Notes under the pieces: generated by a model
What the model saw: the letters and a program-made list of their open reading frames with translations, nothing else
Database searches by the model: none
What the model was told of the DNA's origin: nothing
In this document: in pieces, positions 1-8,463 of the stretch
Layout of the letters: each line of letters opens with the position of its first letter
Numbering within the stretch: the first letter of the stretch is position 1
Made by a program: the position numbers and the translations under genes
Assembly: GCA_038131955.1 (NCBI GenBank)
Contig: JAYPQK010000001.1
Coordinates: 186,001 to 250,000, forward strand
Reading direction: 5' to 3'
DNA length: 64,000 nucleotides
From: SHAN690 sp038131955
GTDB taxonomy: Bacteria; Bacteroidota; Bacteroidia; Flavobacteriales_G; Salibacteraceae

Positions 1-566
1 GCTGGCACGGTTTCTAATCCGAACATCCATCTCCACTCGTTATCACTCAAGCCGAGTGAGGTAACCCATCCGCTGGTCTCCTTGGCATATTGTAAAATGA
101 GATAATTGGTAAAAAAGGCCAATGAGATACCGATCACGATATTCAGTTGATTGAATGAAACCATCCGACCTCGGAGTTCGGGTGGTGACATTTCCGCGAT
201 GTACATCGGCGCTAGTATGAGGGATGCTCCTACACCAAATCCACCGATCATTCGTGCTACTACAAGCCAGAAAAAATCAGGAGCAAGGGCTGAGCCTAAA
301 GCCGAGATAGCGTAAAGGATGGCCGCAATACGCAGCACGGCTCTCCGACCGATCTTGTCGCTCAACGGTCCGGCAAACATCATCGCCAAGGTGGCGCTTA
401 GGGTTAGTGAAGCTACCGACCATCCCAACTCTAACTTGGTGAGTTGAAACTCCGGCTCAATGAATCCCACTACCCCGGAAATCACCGAGGCATCGAATCC
501 CATCAACAGCCCTCCGAGGGCCACGATCAGCGCGATCAGCGCGATGACATATCTTTTAGAATGCAT
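1..566 (-). CDS. Sugar porter family MFS transporter (N-terminal part, cut by window edge)
   Basis: The first 188 or so residues of a major facilitator superfamily sugar porter (the XylE/GLUT-like family), a multi-pass inner-membrane protein that usually imports a monosaccharide with a proton. The ATG at 566 opens a frame that stays open to the window start. Family signatures are visible: DKIGRR in the loop after TM2, RMIGGFGVG in TM4, PMYIAEMSPPELRGR after it (the PESPR-like motif), and a following NQLNIVIGIS. The C-terminal half lies outside the window, so the substrate cannot be judged. An inverted repeat lies 33 bases upstream of the start. It is not obviously part of the starch locus 8 kb away. 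Confidence 0.9.
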   Translation of the reverse strand, partial: MHSKRYVIALIALIVALGGLLMGFDASVISGVVGFIEPEFQLTKLELGWSVASLTLSATLAMMFAGPLSDKIGRRAVLRIAAILYAISALGSALAPDFFWLVVARMIGGFGVGASLILAPMYIAEMSPPELRGRMVSFNQLNIVIGISLAFFTNYLILQYAKETSGWVTSLGLSDNEWRWMFGLETVP

Positions 567-598
567 GGTTATCAGGTTTAGATTTCACCACTGATCTC

Positions 599-618
599 TT
601 TTCAATTGTGATTGAAAA
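599..618. promoter_or_regulatory. Inverted repeat, candidate operator of the sugar porter gene
   Basis: TTTTCAAT, a 4-base spacer (tgtg), then ATTGAAAA form a perfect 8-bp inverted repeat, centred about 43 bases upstream of the sugar porter ATG. It resembles a dimeric regulator site. It does not match either of the two operators of the glucan loci in this window. Which protein binds it cannot be told from the sequence. Confidence 0.4.
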
Positions 619-881
619 AATGCTCATTTTCATTCAAACGAACGTCAATAATACCTTTTTTTCAAAAAACTATAAGTATTCAATCTTCTAACTTTTTTGA
701 CCAACCACTGAAAACCTTTCAATAAATGGCGTTTTTACAAGGGTTTTTATCCATTTTCATCAATGCGATACGGTCCAAACATTTTCAGAAAAAACCATCT
801 TTTGGTACTTTCTACTATTTCAATTTCAAGCTTGTCTCTACCGAATCCTCGATAGGTGATTGCAAAATCTCTCAACCCGAC

Positions 882-889
882 TATTTTTG
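882..889 (+). promoter_or_regulatory. TAnnTTTG -7 promoter box
   Basis: TATTTTTG matches the Bacteroidota primary sigma factor -7 consensus TAnnTTTG exactly. It ends 5 bases before the ATG at 895, so the transcript would be almost leaderless. It argues against the upstream GTG at 856 as the start of the following gene. No clear -33 TTTG is seen. Confidence 0.45.
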
Positions 890-894
890 AGCGC

Positions 895-1341
895 ATGAAG
901 GCAAAGAGTTGGTGGTGGGCCATGGTCATGGCAATCGTCCTGATGGCTTGTGAAAAGGAGCCCGAGCGCGTGGTGACGGAACAATGGAGCGAGACGCAGC
1001 CCAAACTGGTGTCGTACTATCTGGAGCAGGATAACCAACGCATGAAAGTGAAGGAGGAAAAGTTTTACCAAGATGGCACGCGAGAGTATGTCGGTGGCTT
1101 TGACGAGAAGGGCTTGCGTCATGGAGAATGGCGTTATTATTACGATTCCGGTCAGCTCTGGAGTTTAGGAGGTTATGATCATGGTCTGAAGGAAGGAAAG
1201 AAGGAAGTTTATTGGCCGGATGGCACGAAGCGCTATGAGGGTCAATTCAAGGAAGACCTCAAATCGGGCACTTGGACCTTCTACAATCCGGACGGCACGG
1301 TACTCCAAAAGATGAATTTCGACGCCCAACAGGCGGACTAG
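895..1341 (+). CDS. YwqK/MORN-like repeat lipoprotein
   Basis: A 148-residue lipoprotein. The ATG at 895 is preferred over an in-frame GTG at 856 because it directly starts a lipoprotein signal (MKAKSWWWAMVMAIVLMACEK, with the lipobox LMAC). The mature part has about three MORN-variant repeats of the kind found in the YwqK family (motifs GLRHGEWRYYYDSGQ, GLKEGKKEVYWPDG, DLKSGTWTFYNPDG). Such proteins are common in Bacteroidota as surface or periplasmic proteins of unknown function. The family name 'YwqK antitoxin' in databases says little about the role here. It lies 34 bases upstream of dnaG on the same strand. Confidence 0.75.
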   Translation: MKAKSWWWAMVMAIVLMACEKEPERVVTEQWSETQPKLVSYYLEQDNQRMKVKEEKFYQDGTREYVGGFDEKGLRHGEWRYYYDSGQLWSLGGYDHGLKEGKKEVYWPDGTKRYEGQFKEDLKSGTWTFYNPDGTVLQKMNFDAQQAD

Positions 1342-1375
1342 GCAATTGCCCTCAGCGTTGTTACCTTCGTAAGGT

Positions 1376-3340
1376 ATGATCCCTCCACACAAGGTTGATG
1401 AAATATTGAATGCGGCTCGCATCGACGAGGTTGTTGGCGAGTTTGTCAACCTCAAGAAGTCGGGGTCGAGTCTCAAGGGTCTGAGTCCATGGACGGATGA
1501 GAAGACCCCATCCTTCATGGTATCCCCGGCCAAAGGGATTTTCAAGGATTTCAGTTCGGGCAAGGGCGGTAACGTCGTCACCTTCCTCATGGAGCACGAG
1601 CACTTCAACTACCCCGAGGCATTGCGTTGGCTCGCGCAGCGATACAACATCGAAATCGAGGAAGAGCAACCCACTCCTGAACAACAGGAGGCAAGAAACG
1701 AGCGTGAAAGTTTGTATGTGATCAATGACTTTGCACAAAAGTGGTTCAGTGATCAGCTCTGGGAAACGGAAGAGGGTCAGCAGATCGGGTTGAGCTACTT
1801 TAAGGAACGCGACTTTAAAGAGAGTGCGATCAAGAAGTTTCAGTTGGGCTACAACCCGGACGACTATCAAGTGCTGACGAACGAAGCCAGCGAACGCGGT
1901 TATAAGGATGAATACCTGCTAGCGACGGCGCTGGTCAAGGAAAAGAACGGAAGGAAATACGACGGATACAAGGGGCGAGTGATCTTTCCCATCCACAACC
2001 TGAGTGGTCGGGTCATTGGCTTTGGCGGACGAACCCTGAAGGCAGACAAGAACATTCCCAAGTACATCAACTCTCCCGAGAACGCGATTTACGACAAGAG
2101 CTCCACGCTTTATGGCATCCACTTCGCCAAGCAGTCGATCGCTCGCGAGGAGAACTGTTACTTGGTAGAAGGTTATACCGACGTTATTGCGTTCAATCAA
2201 AAAGGGATTGAGAACACCGTTGCCTCGTCGGGAACCGCCCTGACAAAGGATCAGATTAAACTGGTTTCTCGCTATTCGCAAACGGTGACCTTGGTATATG
2301 ACGGCGACTCCGCGGGACTTAAAGCCAGTCTGCGAGGGATCGACATCATCTTGGAGCAAGGTATGAATGTGAAGGTGGTCATGCTTCCGGAGGGACACGA
2401 CCCCGATTCATTCAGCCGAGAACACGACCGCATCGAGATCAAAGAGTACCTCGAGAAGAACGCTCGGGACTTCATCGTCTTCAAGGCCGACCTACTCATG
2501 GGAGATGCCCACGGCGACCCGATCAAGACCAACGAGGTAATTCACCAGATGGTCGACAGCATCGCTTTGATCCCGGACACCATCCTTCGTTCACTGTATG
2601 TGGCCGAGTGCAGCAAACTGATGAACGTTTCGGAGAAAGCCTTAATCGCAGAGCTCAACAAGGCCCTCCGCAAGCACCACCGTCAAATGCATCGAGGTAG
2701 TCGCCGATTTGAAGAAGACCTGCCCGAGCCACCGGTGATCGAGACCTCGTTCCAGGAAGAGAAAAAGTTTGTTGAAGACACCCTTGAATTTCAGGAGCGC
2801 GACATCCTAAGGTTGATGATCAATTACCACGACAAGACCTTCATGTTGCAACACGACCCGGAAAAAGAGGGGGACGAGGTGAGGTATGAGGAAGTCAACG
2901 TGTTGGAGTTTCTGTTGGACGAGCTGATTCAAGACGGTATTCAATTCGAGACCGAATCCCTACGTAAGCTTTTTAACGCGATCTCAACACACTACGACGA
3001 GTACGAAAAGCTGAGCGTGAACAGCTTTATCAACCACGAGGACGATGAAATGAGGGCGCTTTTCGTTGACCTGATGACTTCACCTTATCAGCTGGACGAC
3101 TGGGAGCGCAAAGAGATTTTCGTAACACCGGAGGAGAAGAAGTTGAACCGAGCGGTCATGGAGGCGATGTACGCTTACAAGGACAAGCAGGTGCAGCGTA
3201 TGCTCAAGGAAAATCAAGAGGCCATGAAGGAACAGGCGACCGTGGGAGGCGATGCTTCGCCGTTCCTGATGAGGCAGATGCGCTTGGAAGGTCTGAAGCG
3301 TAAGATCAATCAGAAACTAGGAAGAACCGTATTGCACTGA
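1376..3340 (+). CDS. dnaG: DNA primase DnaG with replaced zinc ligands
   Basis: A 654-residue primase that makes RNA primers for replication together with the replicative helicase. The N-terminal zinc-binding fold is recognisable around residues 34-67, but all four ligand positions of the usual C-x2-H...C-x2-C set are changed: S37, T40, D58 and S61. The surrounding residues (EKTPSF, SPAKGIF, SGKGGN) are kept. The TOPRIM catalytic region is intact, with EGYTDV at about 265-270 and DGDSAG at 309-314. The C-terminal third is a helicase-interaction-type region that is rich in charged residues. From memory, zinc-less DnaG of this form is usual in Flavobacteriia, so this is probably a lineage trait and not decay. 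Its stop overlaps the next start (TGATG). Confidence 0.93.
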   Translation: MIPPHKVDEILNAARIDEVVGEFVNLKKSGSSLKGLSPWTDEKTPSFMVSPAKGIFKDFSSGKGGNVVTFLMEHEHFNYPEALRWLAQRYNIEIEEEQPTPEQQEARNERESLYVINDFAQKWFSDQLWETEEGQQIGLSYFKERDFKESAIKKFQLGYNPDDYQVLTNEASERGYKDEYLLATALVKEKNGRKYDGYKGRVIFPIHNLSGRVIGFGGRTLKADKNIPKYINSPENAIYDKSSTLYGIHFAKQSIAREENCYLVEGYTDVIAFNQKGIENTVASSGTALTKDQIKLVSRYSQTVTLVYDGDSAGLKASLRGIDIILEQGMNVKVVMLPEGHDPDSFSREHDRIEIKEYLEKNARDFIVFKADLLMGDAHGDPIKTNEVIHQMVDSIALIPDTILRSLYVAECSKLMNVSEKALIAELNKALRKHHRQMHRGSRRFEEDLPEPPVIETSFQEEKKFVEDTLEFQERDILRLMINYHDKTFMLQHDPEKEGDEVRYEEVNVLEFLLDELIQDGIQFETESLRKLFNAISTHYDEYEKLSVNSFINHEDDEMRALFVDLMTSPYQLDDWERKEIFVTPEEKKLNRAVMEAMYAYKDKQVQRMLKENQEAMKEQATVGGDASPFLMRQMRLEGLKRKINQKLGRTVLH

Positions 3341-4191
3341 TGAAGGAGCTTTTAGAAAACATCCAGACTGTTCTCGAGTTTGAGATCTTCTCCTACAAGG
3401 ACTTCAATCTCACCGTATTCAACGTAGGCTTGATCATCCTGATCTACCTGATCACCGGAATCACGTTAAAGGTATTTCGCCTTTTCATCGACCGAAGCAT
3501 CAAGAGAAGAGACTGGATGGATCGGAGCTCACTCTACGCTCTTGAAAAACTGGCCGCCTATTTTGCCTACACCATTGCCACGACCATTGCATTGGAATCG
3601 GTCGGTATAGACCTAACGATCGTCCTGGCAGGTTCGGCCGCCTTATTGGTCGGGGTGGGACTTGGCATTCAACAGATCTTCAACGACTTCACGAGCGGAC
3701 TCATCCTTCTCTTCGGAGGAACGGTCAAAGTGGGCGACATCGTAGAGTTCAACAACACCGTCGGTCGCATCATTGAGATCGACTTTCGTACGAGCAAGAT
3801 CAAAACCCGAGATGGAATAACCATCATCGTTCCCAATAGTAAGTTGGTCTCCGACAACGTGATCAACTGGACCACGATGGACGACCTGACTCGTTTCAAT
3901 GTTAAAGTGGGTGTGGCCTATGGTTCGGACACCTCGTTGGTCCGAGATATCTTGACTCAGGTCGCAAAGGCTCATCCTGCCGTAGATCAGGACATGCCCG
4001 TCAAGGTTCAATTCAAGAATTTCGGTGATTCCAGCTTGGATTTTGAGGTCTTCTTCTGGGCTCGCAATTCCTGGGAGATCGAATTCGTTCGTAGCGAAAT
4101 TCGCTTTGAGATCGATCGACTGTTCCGTGAAAAAGGTGTTCGAATTCCATTCCCTCAGCGCGACGTTCATTTTTATAAAGAAGGCGAATGA
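3340..4191 (+). CDS. MscS-family small-conductance mechanosensitive channel
   Basis: A 283-residue membrane protein of the MscS family, which opens under membrane tension to release solutes during osmotic downshock. Transmembrane segments are visible near residues 23-45, 66-86 and 90-120. The last is the pore helix with the small-residue pattern VGVGLGIQQIFNDFTSG, followed by the beta domain (VGDIVEFNNTVGRIIEID, RDGITIIVPNSKLVSD) and the alpha/beta cytoplasmic domain. The length matches E. coli MscS. The start overlaps the dnaG stop by one base and its own end overlaps the next gene by four bases (ATGA), so the three are probably translated from one message. Confidence 0.9.
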   Translation: MKELLENIQTVLEFEIFSYKDFNLTVFNVGLIILIYLITGITLKVFRLFIDRSIKRRDWMDRSSLYALEKLAAYFAYTIATTIALESVGIDLTIVLAGSAALLVGVGLGIQQIFNDFTSGLILLFGGTVKVGDIVEFNNTVGRIIEIDFRTSKIKTRDGITIIVPNSKLVSDNVINWTTMDDLTRFNVKVGVAYGSDTSLVRDILTQVAKAHPAVDQDMPVKVQFKNFGDSSLDFEVFFWARNSWEIEFVRSEIRFEIDRLFREKGVRIPFPQRDVHFYKEGE

Positions 4192-4610
4192 GAAACTTGC
4201 TTGCCATAGTTCTTTTGTTCTCAAGCCTTGTTGGCTTTGGACAGGCTGACTTAGCAGTAAAGGGCTTGGTATATGGAGAGAACGGTCTACCGATGAAAGA
4301 AGTGAGCGTGGTATTGACCAAGGCATCCGATCGCGAGATGGTGGAGGTGGTCACTCGTCCCAATGGCCAGTTTCAATTCGACCTTTCTTTCGACGAGGAA
4401 TACACAATCTATTTCAACAAGCCCGAATACGGTCAACGCTACATGGAATTCGACACACGCAATGTTCCGGAAGAAGAGAAAGGTTACTCATTCGAGTACG
4501 GAGGCTTCCGTGTGACGCTTCACGAATCCGAATCAGGCAAGAAGCCCAAGCGGGTCGCTCGCATTGGGTTTGATCCTGCGGTGGGCAATTTTACCCATGT
4601 AGAGGAATGA
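4188..4610 (+). CDS. Small secreted protein with carboxypeptidase-regulatory-like beta domain
   Basis: A 140-residue protein with a signal peptide (MRNLLAIVLLFSSLVGFGQA) followed by one beta-sandwich domain of the carboxypeptidase regulatory type (VKGLVYGENGLPMKEVSVVL, then NGQFQFDLSFDEEYTI). The function is unknown. Domains like this are common at the N terminus of SusC proteins and as free periplasmic proteins in Bacteroidota. It overlaps the MscS gene by ATGA and the next gene by ATGA, which puts it inside a tight operon. Confidence 0.7.
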   Translation: MRNLLAIVLLFSSLVGFGQADLAVKGLVYGENGLPMKEVSVVLTKASDREMVEVVTRPNGQFQFDLSFDEEYTIYFNKPEYGQRYMEFDTRNVPEEEKGYSFEYGGFRVTLHESESGKKPKRVARIGFDPAVGNFTHVEE

Positions 4611-5244
4611 CCCAAGTCTACTTCATCGGCGGCTTAGGAGCAGATCACACGGTCTTTGATCGCCTAACCTTGCGGGAGGATATTGAAGCACACCACTTGC
4701 CTTGGTTGGTCCCGAAAGAGAATGAGTCGTTGGGCCACGACGGATGGCCGAGGGCATAGCTGACCCTGAAAATGCCACCCTCGTGGGCCTTTCTTTTGGT
4801 GGCATCATGTCCATCGAAATCGCCCAACGCTTTCCGATCAAGCAGGTGGTTTTGATCAGTTCGGTGAAATCCAAAGCCGAGATGCCGATCAACTTTGATC
4901 TGATCGGATTGATGAGGTTGCATCAGGTAGTACCTCCATCCCGTATCATGCACATCCGAGATTTGGCCGCCTGGTTTTTCGGGGTGAAGACCGAAGACGA
5001 ACGAAACATGCTCTTCGGGATCCTAGAGCGAAGCAATGAGCGCATCGTAGACTGGTCCACGGAGCAGATCATAGCGTGGAAGGGCGACCACGACGTGAAG
5101 AACATCCGTCATATCCACGGAACCGCAGACACGGCCTTTCCGATCCGGAAGATCAAGGCCGACAAGAAGGTGAAGGGTGGCCCTCATTTTATGGTCTACA
5201 CGCATGCCAAGGAGGTGAGTGCTTGGTTGAATGAAGTGCTTTAA
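4607..5244 (+). pseudogene. Alpha/beta hydrolase, interrupted by a frameshift
   Basis: A cytoplasmic alpha/beta hydrolase of about 210 residues split by one frameshift. From the ATG at 4607 (ATGA overlap with the upstream gene) the frame gives MTQVYFIGGLGADHTVFDRL and continues to ENESLGH, then runs into TAG at 4754. The downstream frame resumes at about 4741 with RMAEGIADPENATLVGLSFGG, where GLSFGG is the nucleophile elbow around the catalytic Ser. It then ends with a HIHGTADTAFP region carrying the probable acid. One base added near 4740 would restore a single frame. This may be a real mutation or a sequence error. A shorter product starting at the ATG at 4744 would lack the first strand of the fold. 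Confidence 0.7.
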
Positions 5245-5296
5245 AGCGGGTGAACAACTTGTGGTCAAAGTCCCTTTCTAGGCGGGTCGAGGAATG

Positions 5297-5304
5297 TACA
5301 TTTG
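5297..5304 (+). promoter_or_regulatory. TAnnTTTG -7 promoter box
   Basis: TACATTTG matches the Bacteroidota -7 consensus exactly and lies 18 bases before the ATG at 5323. An in-frame TTG at 5302 lies inside this box, so it cannot be the start codon if the promoter is real. This decides the start of the aldehyde dehydrogenase gene. Confidence 0.5.
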
Positions 5305-5322
5305 CCGAAACGCAAACTACTC

Positions 5323-6846
5323 ATGAAAGACACACTCAGAGCACTCGGAATCCAAGACACCAATCAAGGAACATACACCGGACGCTGGATCGAATCCAAC
5401 GGAACGGTCTATGAATCATTCACCCCCGTCGATGGCAGTAAGATCGCCACGGTGAAGGGTACGTCAAAGGGGAACTACGAGGAGGTCGTCGCCACGGCAC
5501 AAAAGGCGTTTGAAACATGGCGCATGTGGCCCGCTCCTAAAAGAGGAGAAGTAGTACGACAGATCGGCGAAGCGCTTCGCGAGAAGAAGGAAGACCTTGG
5601 AAAATTGGTCAGCTACGAAATGGGAAAAAGCTACCAAGAAGGTCTCGGCGAGGTTCAAGAAATGATCGATATCTGCGACTTTGCGGTCGGGCTTTCACGT
5701 CAGCTTCACGGCCTCACCATGCACAGTGAGCGCGCCATGCACCGCATGTATGAGCAGTACCACCCGCTGGGAGTGGTTGGTATCATCTCGGCCTTCAACT
5801 TCCCTGTGGCTGTATGGGCATGGAACAGTATGATCGCGTGGATCTGCGGTGACGTTTGTATTTGGAAGCCATCTGAGAAGGTGCCGCTTTGCGCCGTGGC
5901 TTGTATGAACATCGTTGAAGAAGTGTTTCAGCGCAACGATGTGCCTGAAGGCGTCAACTGCATGGTCGTTGGAAACTACGAGCTCGGCGAGTTGATGAGC
6001 AATGACACCCGTGTGCCGTTGATCTCCGCCACCGGATCTATCCGCATGGGTAAGAAGGTAGGCGAAGCCGTCGGACGTCGATTGGGTAAGACCATCCTCG
6101 AATTGGGTGGAAACAACGCGATCATCCTTACTCCAAATGCTGACCTCAAGATCGCCGTTCCTGGTATCGTGTTCGGCGCCGTCGGAACAGCAGGACAGCG
6201 ATGCACATCGACACGAAGGTTGATCATCCACGAGAGTATTTATGACGAAGTGAAGTCTACCCTTGAGCGTGCCTATGGACAGCTGCGCATTGGCGACCCA
6301 TTGGATGCGAACAACCACGTCGGCCCACTGATCGACAAGGACGCCGTTCGGATGTATTCAGAAGCCATCGAACAGGTGAAAACATCCGGAGGATCGATGG
6401 TTGTGGAAGGCGGAGTGTTGGAAGGAGCAGGATACGAAAGCGGCTGCTACGTGAAGCCCACGATCGCAGAAGCGAAGAACGAGTGGAAGATCGTACAGGA
6501 AGAGACCTTCGCTCCGATCCTTTATCTCATAAAGTATTCAGACTTCGATGAAGCCATCGCCATCCAGAATGGAGTGAAGCAAGGTTTGAGTTCGGCCATC
6601 ATGACCACCAATATGCGTGAGAGCGAGATCTTCTTGAGTCATCGAGGTTCTGACTGCGGTATCGCAAACGTGAACATCGGCACGAGCGGTGCCGAGATCG
6701 GTGGAGCATTCGGAGGAGAAAAGGAAACCGGCGGAGGCCGCGAAAGCGGATCCGACGCTTGGAAGGCATATATGCGCCGTCAAACCAACACGATCAACTG
6801 GAGCACAGAACTGCCATTAGCTCAGGGCATCAAGTTCGACCTCTAA
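5323..6846 (+). CDS. Aldehyde dehydrogenase, ALDH7 (alpha-aminoadipic semialdehyde dehydrogenase-like)
   Basis: A 507-residue NAD(P)-dependent aldehyde dehydrogenase most like the ALDH7 / AmaB group, which oxidises alpha-aminoadipic semialdehyde (piperideine-6-carboxylate) in lysine degradation. The cofactor site motif AFNFPVAVWAWN, the general base Glu in LELGGNNA and the catalytic Cys294 in GTAGQRCTSTRR are all present, as is the late GGAFGGEKETGGGRESGSD segment typical of ALDH7. The ATG at 5323 was chosen because it follows a good promoter box. No other lysine catabolism gene is next to it, so the exact substrate is inferred from family resemblance only. The gene ends two bases before the convergent Omp28-like gene. 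Confidence 0.88.
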   Translation: MKDTLRALGIQDTNQGTYTGRWIESNGTVYESFTPVDGSKIATVKGTSKGNYEEVVATAQKAFETWRMWPAPKRGEVVRQIGEALREKKEDLGKLVSYEMGKSYQEGLGEVQEMIDICDFAVGLSRQLHGLTMHSERAMHRMYEQYHPLGVVGIISAFNFPVAVWAWNSMIAWICGDVCIWKPSEKVPLCAVACMNIVEEVFQRNDVPEGVNCMVVGNYELGELMSNDTRVPLISATGSIRMGKKVGEAVGRRLGKTILELGGNNAIILTPNADLKIAVPGIVFGAVGTAGQRCTSTRRLIIHESIYDEVKSTLERAYGQLRIGDPLDANNHVGPLIDKDAVRMYSEAIEQVKTSGGSMVVEGGVLEGAGYESGCYVKPTIAEAKNEWKIVQEETFAPILYLIKYSDFDEAIAIQNGVKQGLSSAIMTTNMRESEIFLSHRGSDCGIANVNIGTSGAEIGGAFGGEKETGGGRESGSDAWKAYMRRQTNTINWSTELPLAQGIKFDL

Positions 6847-6848
6847 GG

Positions 6849-7685
6849 TCATTCTGAAAGTTCAGCGACAGCGGCATTGAGGATGGGTTCCACGATGTCG
6901 CTGTTTTCATTTACAAAGGCGATGACGCGGTACGCTTCGGGACTCTGATCGAGTTCTGATAAAGAGACCGTAGTCGTCCAGTCAAAGCTTCCGCTTTCAA
7001 GGTCGATGAGCTCTCCTTCGTTGGGCGTAAGCACATAGCGGATCACGTTGGTGTGTTTGAACCCTTGGATCCAATCGCCTTGCTGATAGTAGGGATGGTC
7101 CTCATCATCGTTTCCGTAGTTGCGTTGATCATAGCCGCTCCCCTCGCCTACCACTTCTTTCTCGACGAGGATGACGGTCAGGGCCAACTCTTTCTGTAGA
7201 TCTTGTGCATCGGTCAACACTTTCACCTCGATCTGCATATCAGACTCTTGTGTCATCGTCTCGATGCTCAGGGACACCGCTGTTGAATCTCGTCGAACCA
7301 AGTCCACGATGCCCCGAGTCATATTGACCGGATAGTATACCACGCTGCCATCCTCATGGCGACGACTCACATGGAGCAAGGGCGTATAGACCGTCTTGTT
7401 GATCTTGTCCATCAAATAACTTGTATAAGGATGCGAAAGCGGCCCGAACAAGTCGTGCGACATGTGCGTGACATTATTGTAATTGGCTTCGATCTCCTCG
7501 ACTTCATGGTGTGCTAGCGGGCATGCGCCACAATTCACGCTCACGGTTGGTTCGAGCAGAATGGTATGCTTCGAGTGAGACATCGCTGCGTCGGAAACCA
7601 GTTGGGGCAGCGGAGCAGGCTCATCTTTCTGGCAAGCCGAAAGACTCAGCAAGGTCAAAAGGAAGAGAGGAAAAAAGTGACGCAT
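6849..7685 (-). CDS. Omp28-like lipoprotein
   Basis: A 278-residue lipoprotein (signal MRHFFPLFLLTLLSLSAC, lipobox LSAC) of the Omp28-related family. The N-terminal half is a thioredoxin-like fold with a CGACP motif near residue 53, where Omp28 proteins usually carry CxxCP. The second half is a beta-sandwich-like region. Family members are outer-membrane-associated in Bacteroidota and their function is not settled. It is the last gene of a leftward three-gene set of lipoproteins (8391 to 6849), with a gap of 47 bases to the upstream gene, and converges on the aldehyde dehydrogenase. Confidence 0.75.
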   Translation of the reverse strand: MRHFFPLFLLTLLSLSACQKDEPAPLPQLVSDAAMSHSKHTILLEPTVSVNCGACPLAHHEVEEIEANYNNVTHMSHDLFGPLSHPYTSYLMDKINKTVYTPLLHVSRRHEDGSVVYYPVNMTRGIVDLVRRDSTAVSLSIETMTQESDMQIEVKVLTDAQDLQKELALTVILVEKEVVGEGSGYDQRNYGNDDEDHPYYQQGDWIQGFKHTNVIRYVLTPNEGELIDLESGSFDWTTTVSLSELDQSPEAYRVIAFVNENSDIVEPILNAAVAELSE

Positions 7686-7732
7686 ATGAAGTAGACGTTA
7701 GAGCTGTTCAAACCGTTAAACGACCGTCCGGT

Positions 7733-8224
7733 TCAATCCTTACGGAAAAAGATCAACGTCTCCGTGCGTTGGTTGGTATTCGGGTTTTCTACCCAGCGAG
7801 CATCGAGCAAAGAATCGCCCTCCGGCGTCCATCGGAGGATGAACTCCGCCTCACTTGTATCACTGACTTCGTCGAGCGGATCATAGACATAGGCTCCAGC
7901 AGAATTCACTTCATAGTGAGTAGACCGCACGACTTCGGTTCGAACGCCGGAGAAGTTTCGGTACGTCAACAGGAACAACGAGTCTTCGTCACAGTGAATC
8001 TGCATCGAGTAGAGCAAGGTGGGAAAGCGATCAACGATCAAGGAGTCGATGGAGTCGACTTCGGTGATGATATGAACGGAATCTGAGCGCCATGTTCCCA
8101 GTAGTTCTTTCGGCGAAGAGCAAGAAACGACGTAATCGGGCTCGGTCGGACACAGCTCGACGCGCTTTTTACAAGCCGTCGTTCCGGAAAGGGCAAGTAT
8201 GCATATCCAAAGCAGCGCTCTCAT
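7733..8224 (-). CDS. Hypothetical lipoprotein
   Basis: A 163-residue lipoprotein with signal MRALLWICILALSGTTACKK (lipobox TTAC). I chose the ATG at 8224 over the one at 8248 because it overlaps the upstream gene stop as ATGA and starts directly with a signal peptide. The mature part contains LLGTWRSDSVHI and an ILRWTPEGDSLLD segment, a pattern often seen in small lipocalin-like Bacteroidota lipoproteins. The family assignment is only a guess and no function can be given. Confidence 0.65.
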   Translation of the reverse strand: MRALLWICILALSGTTACKKRVELCPTEPDYVVSCSSPKELLGTWRSDSVHIITEVDSIDSLIVDRFPTLLYSMQIHCDEDSLFLLTYRNFSGVRTEVVRSTHYEVNSAGAYVYDPLDEVSDTSEAEFILRWTPEGDSLLDARWVENPNTNQRTETLIFFRKD

Positions 8225-8391
8225 CTTTTCTTGTAGGTTTCCCCGCACTCCAAATTCTCGAGGGGTGTTTCAGCGGGATCACAGAACGTAAAAATATTGC
8301 CTTGCGTATCCACGCAGTCAACGCATTCACGTCTCTCGCAACCCATTGTCAATACGCCTACCATCCCTACTATGATCACCGATCGGAGCAC
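8221..8391 (-). CDS. Very small hypothetical lipoprotein, start uncertain
   Basis: A short lipoprotein with signal LRSVIIVGMVGVLTMGC (lipobox TMGC) and a cysteine-rich mature part of about 39 residues (RRECVDCVDTQGN, FCDPAETP, ENLECGET). The open frame extends up to a GTG at 8424, but that start would lie inside the terminator of the upstream gene. The GTG at 8391 gives a compact signal peptide and is preferred. Other internal starts are possible. It overlaps the next gene by ATGA. The five mature cysteines suggest disulfides or metal binding, which is inference only. Confidence 0.5.
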   Translation of the reverse strand: MLRSVIIVGMVGVLTMGCERRECVDCVDTQGNIFTFCDPAETPLENLECGETYKKR

Positions 8392-8408
8392 AAGGCGAAT
8401 GTAGGGGT

Positions 8409-8439
8409 AAAAAAAAGACCTCACCGGATGGCGAGGCCT
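8409..8439 (-). terminator. Rho-independent terminator of the secreted T9SS glucan-binding gene
   Basis: On the minus strand AGGCCTCGCC pairs with GGTGAGGTCT (10 pairs, two of them G-U) across a 4-base loop and is followed by a run of eight T. It lies 24 bases after the stop of the gene at 8464-9210. Confidence 0.85.
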
Positions 8440-8463
8440 TTAAGATGTTCACAAACCACAAAG

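Larger units (their letters stand above)
567..894. other. AT-rich divergent intergenic region
   Basis: About 330 bases without a convincing gene between the leftward sugar porter and the rightward lipoprotein. It holds an 8-bp-arm inverted repeat near the porter start and a TAnnTTTG box just before the lipoprotein start. The remainder is AT-rich with scattered TTCAAT and ATTGAA words and no further structure that I can support. Short frames here on both strands have no recognisable protein features. Confidence 0.6.

Noticed and set aside
856..894. GTG at 856 as start of the YwqK-like lipoprotein
   Set aside because: A perfect -7 box lies at 882-889 and the ATG at 895 begins a proper lipoprotein signal; the upstream extension would displace the signal peptide.
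7511..8086. Open frame of 191 residues on the plus strand
   Set aside because: It runs antisense across the Omp28-like gene and a small lipoprotein gene with clear signal peptides, and has no recognisable protein features.
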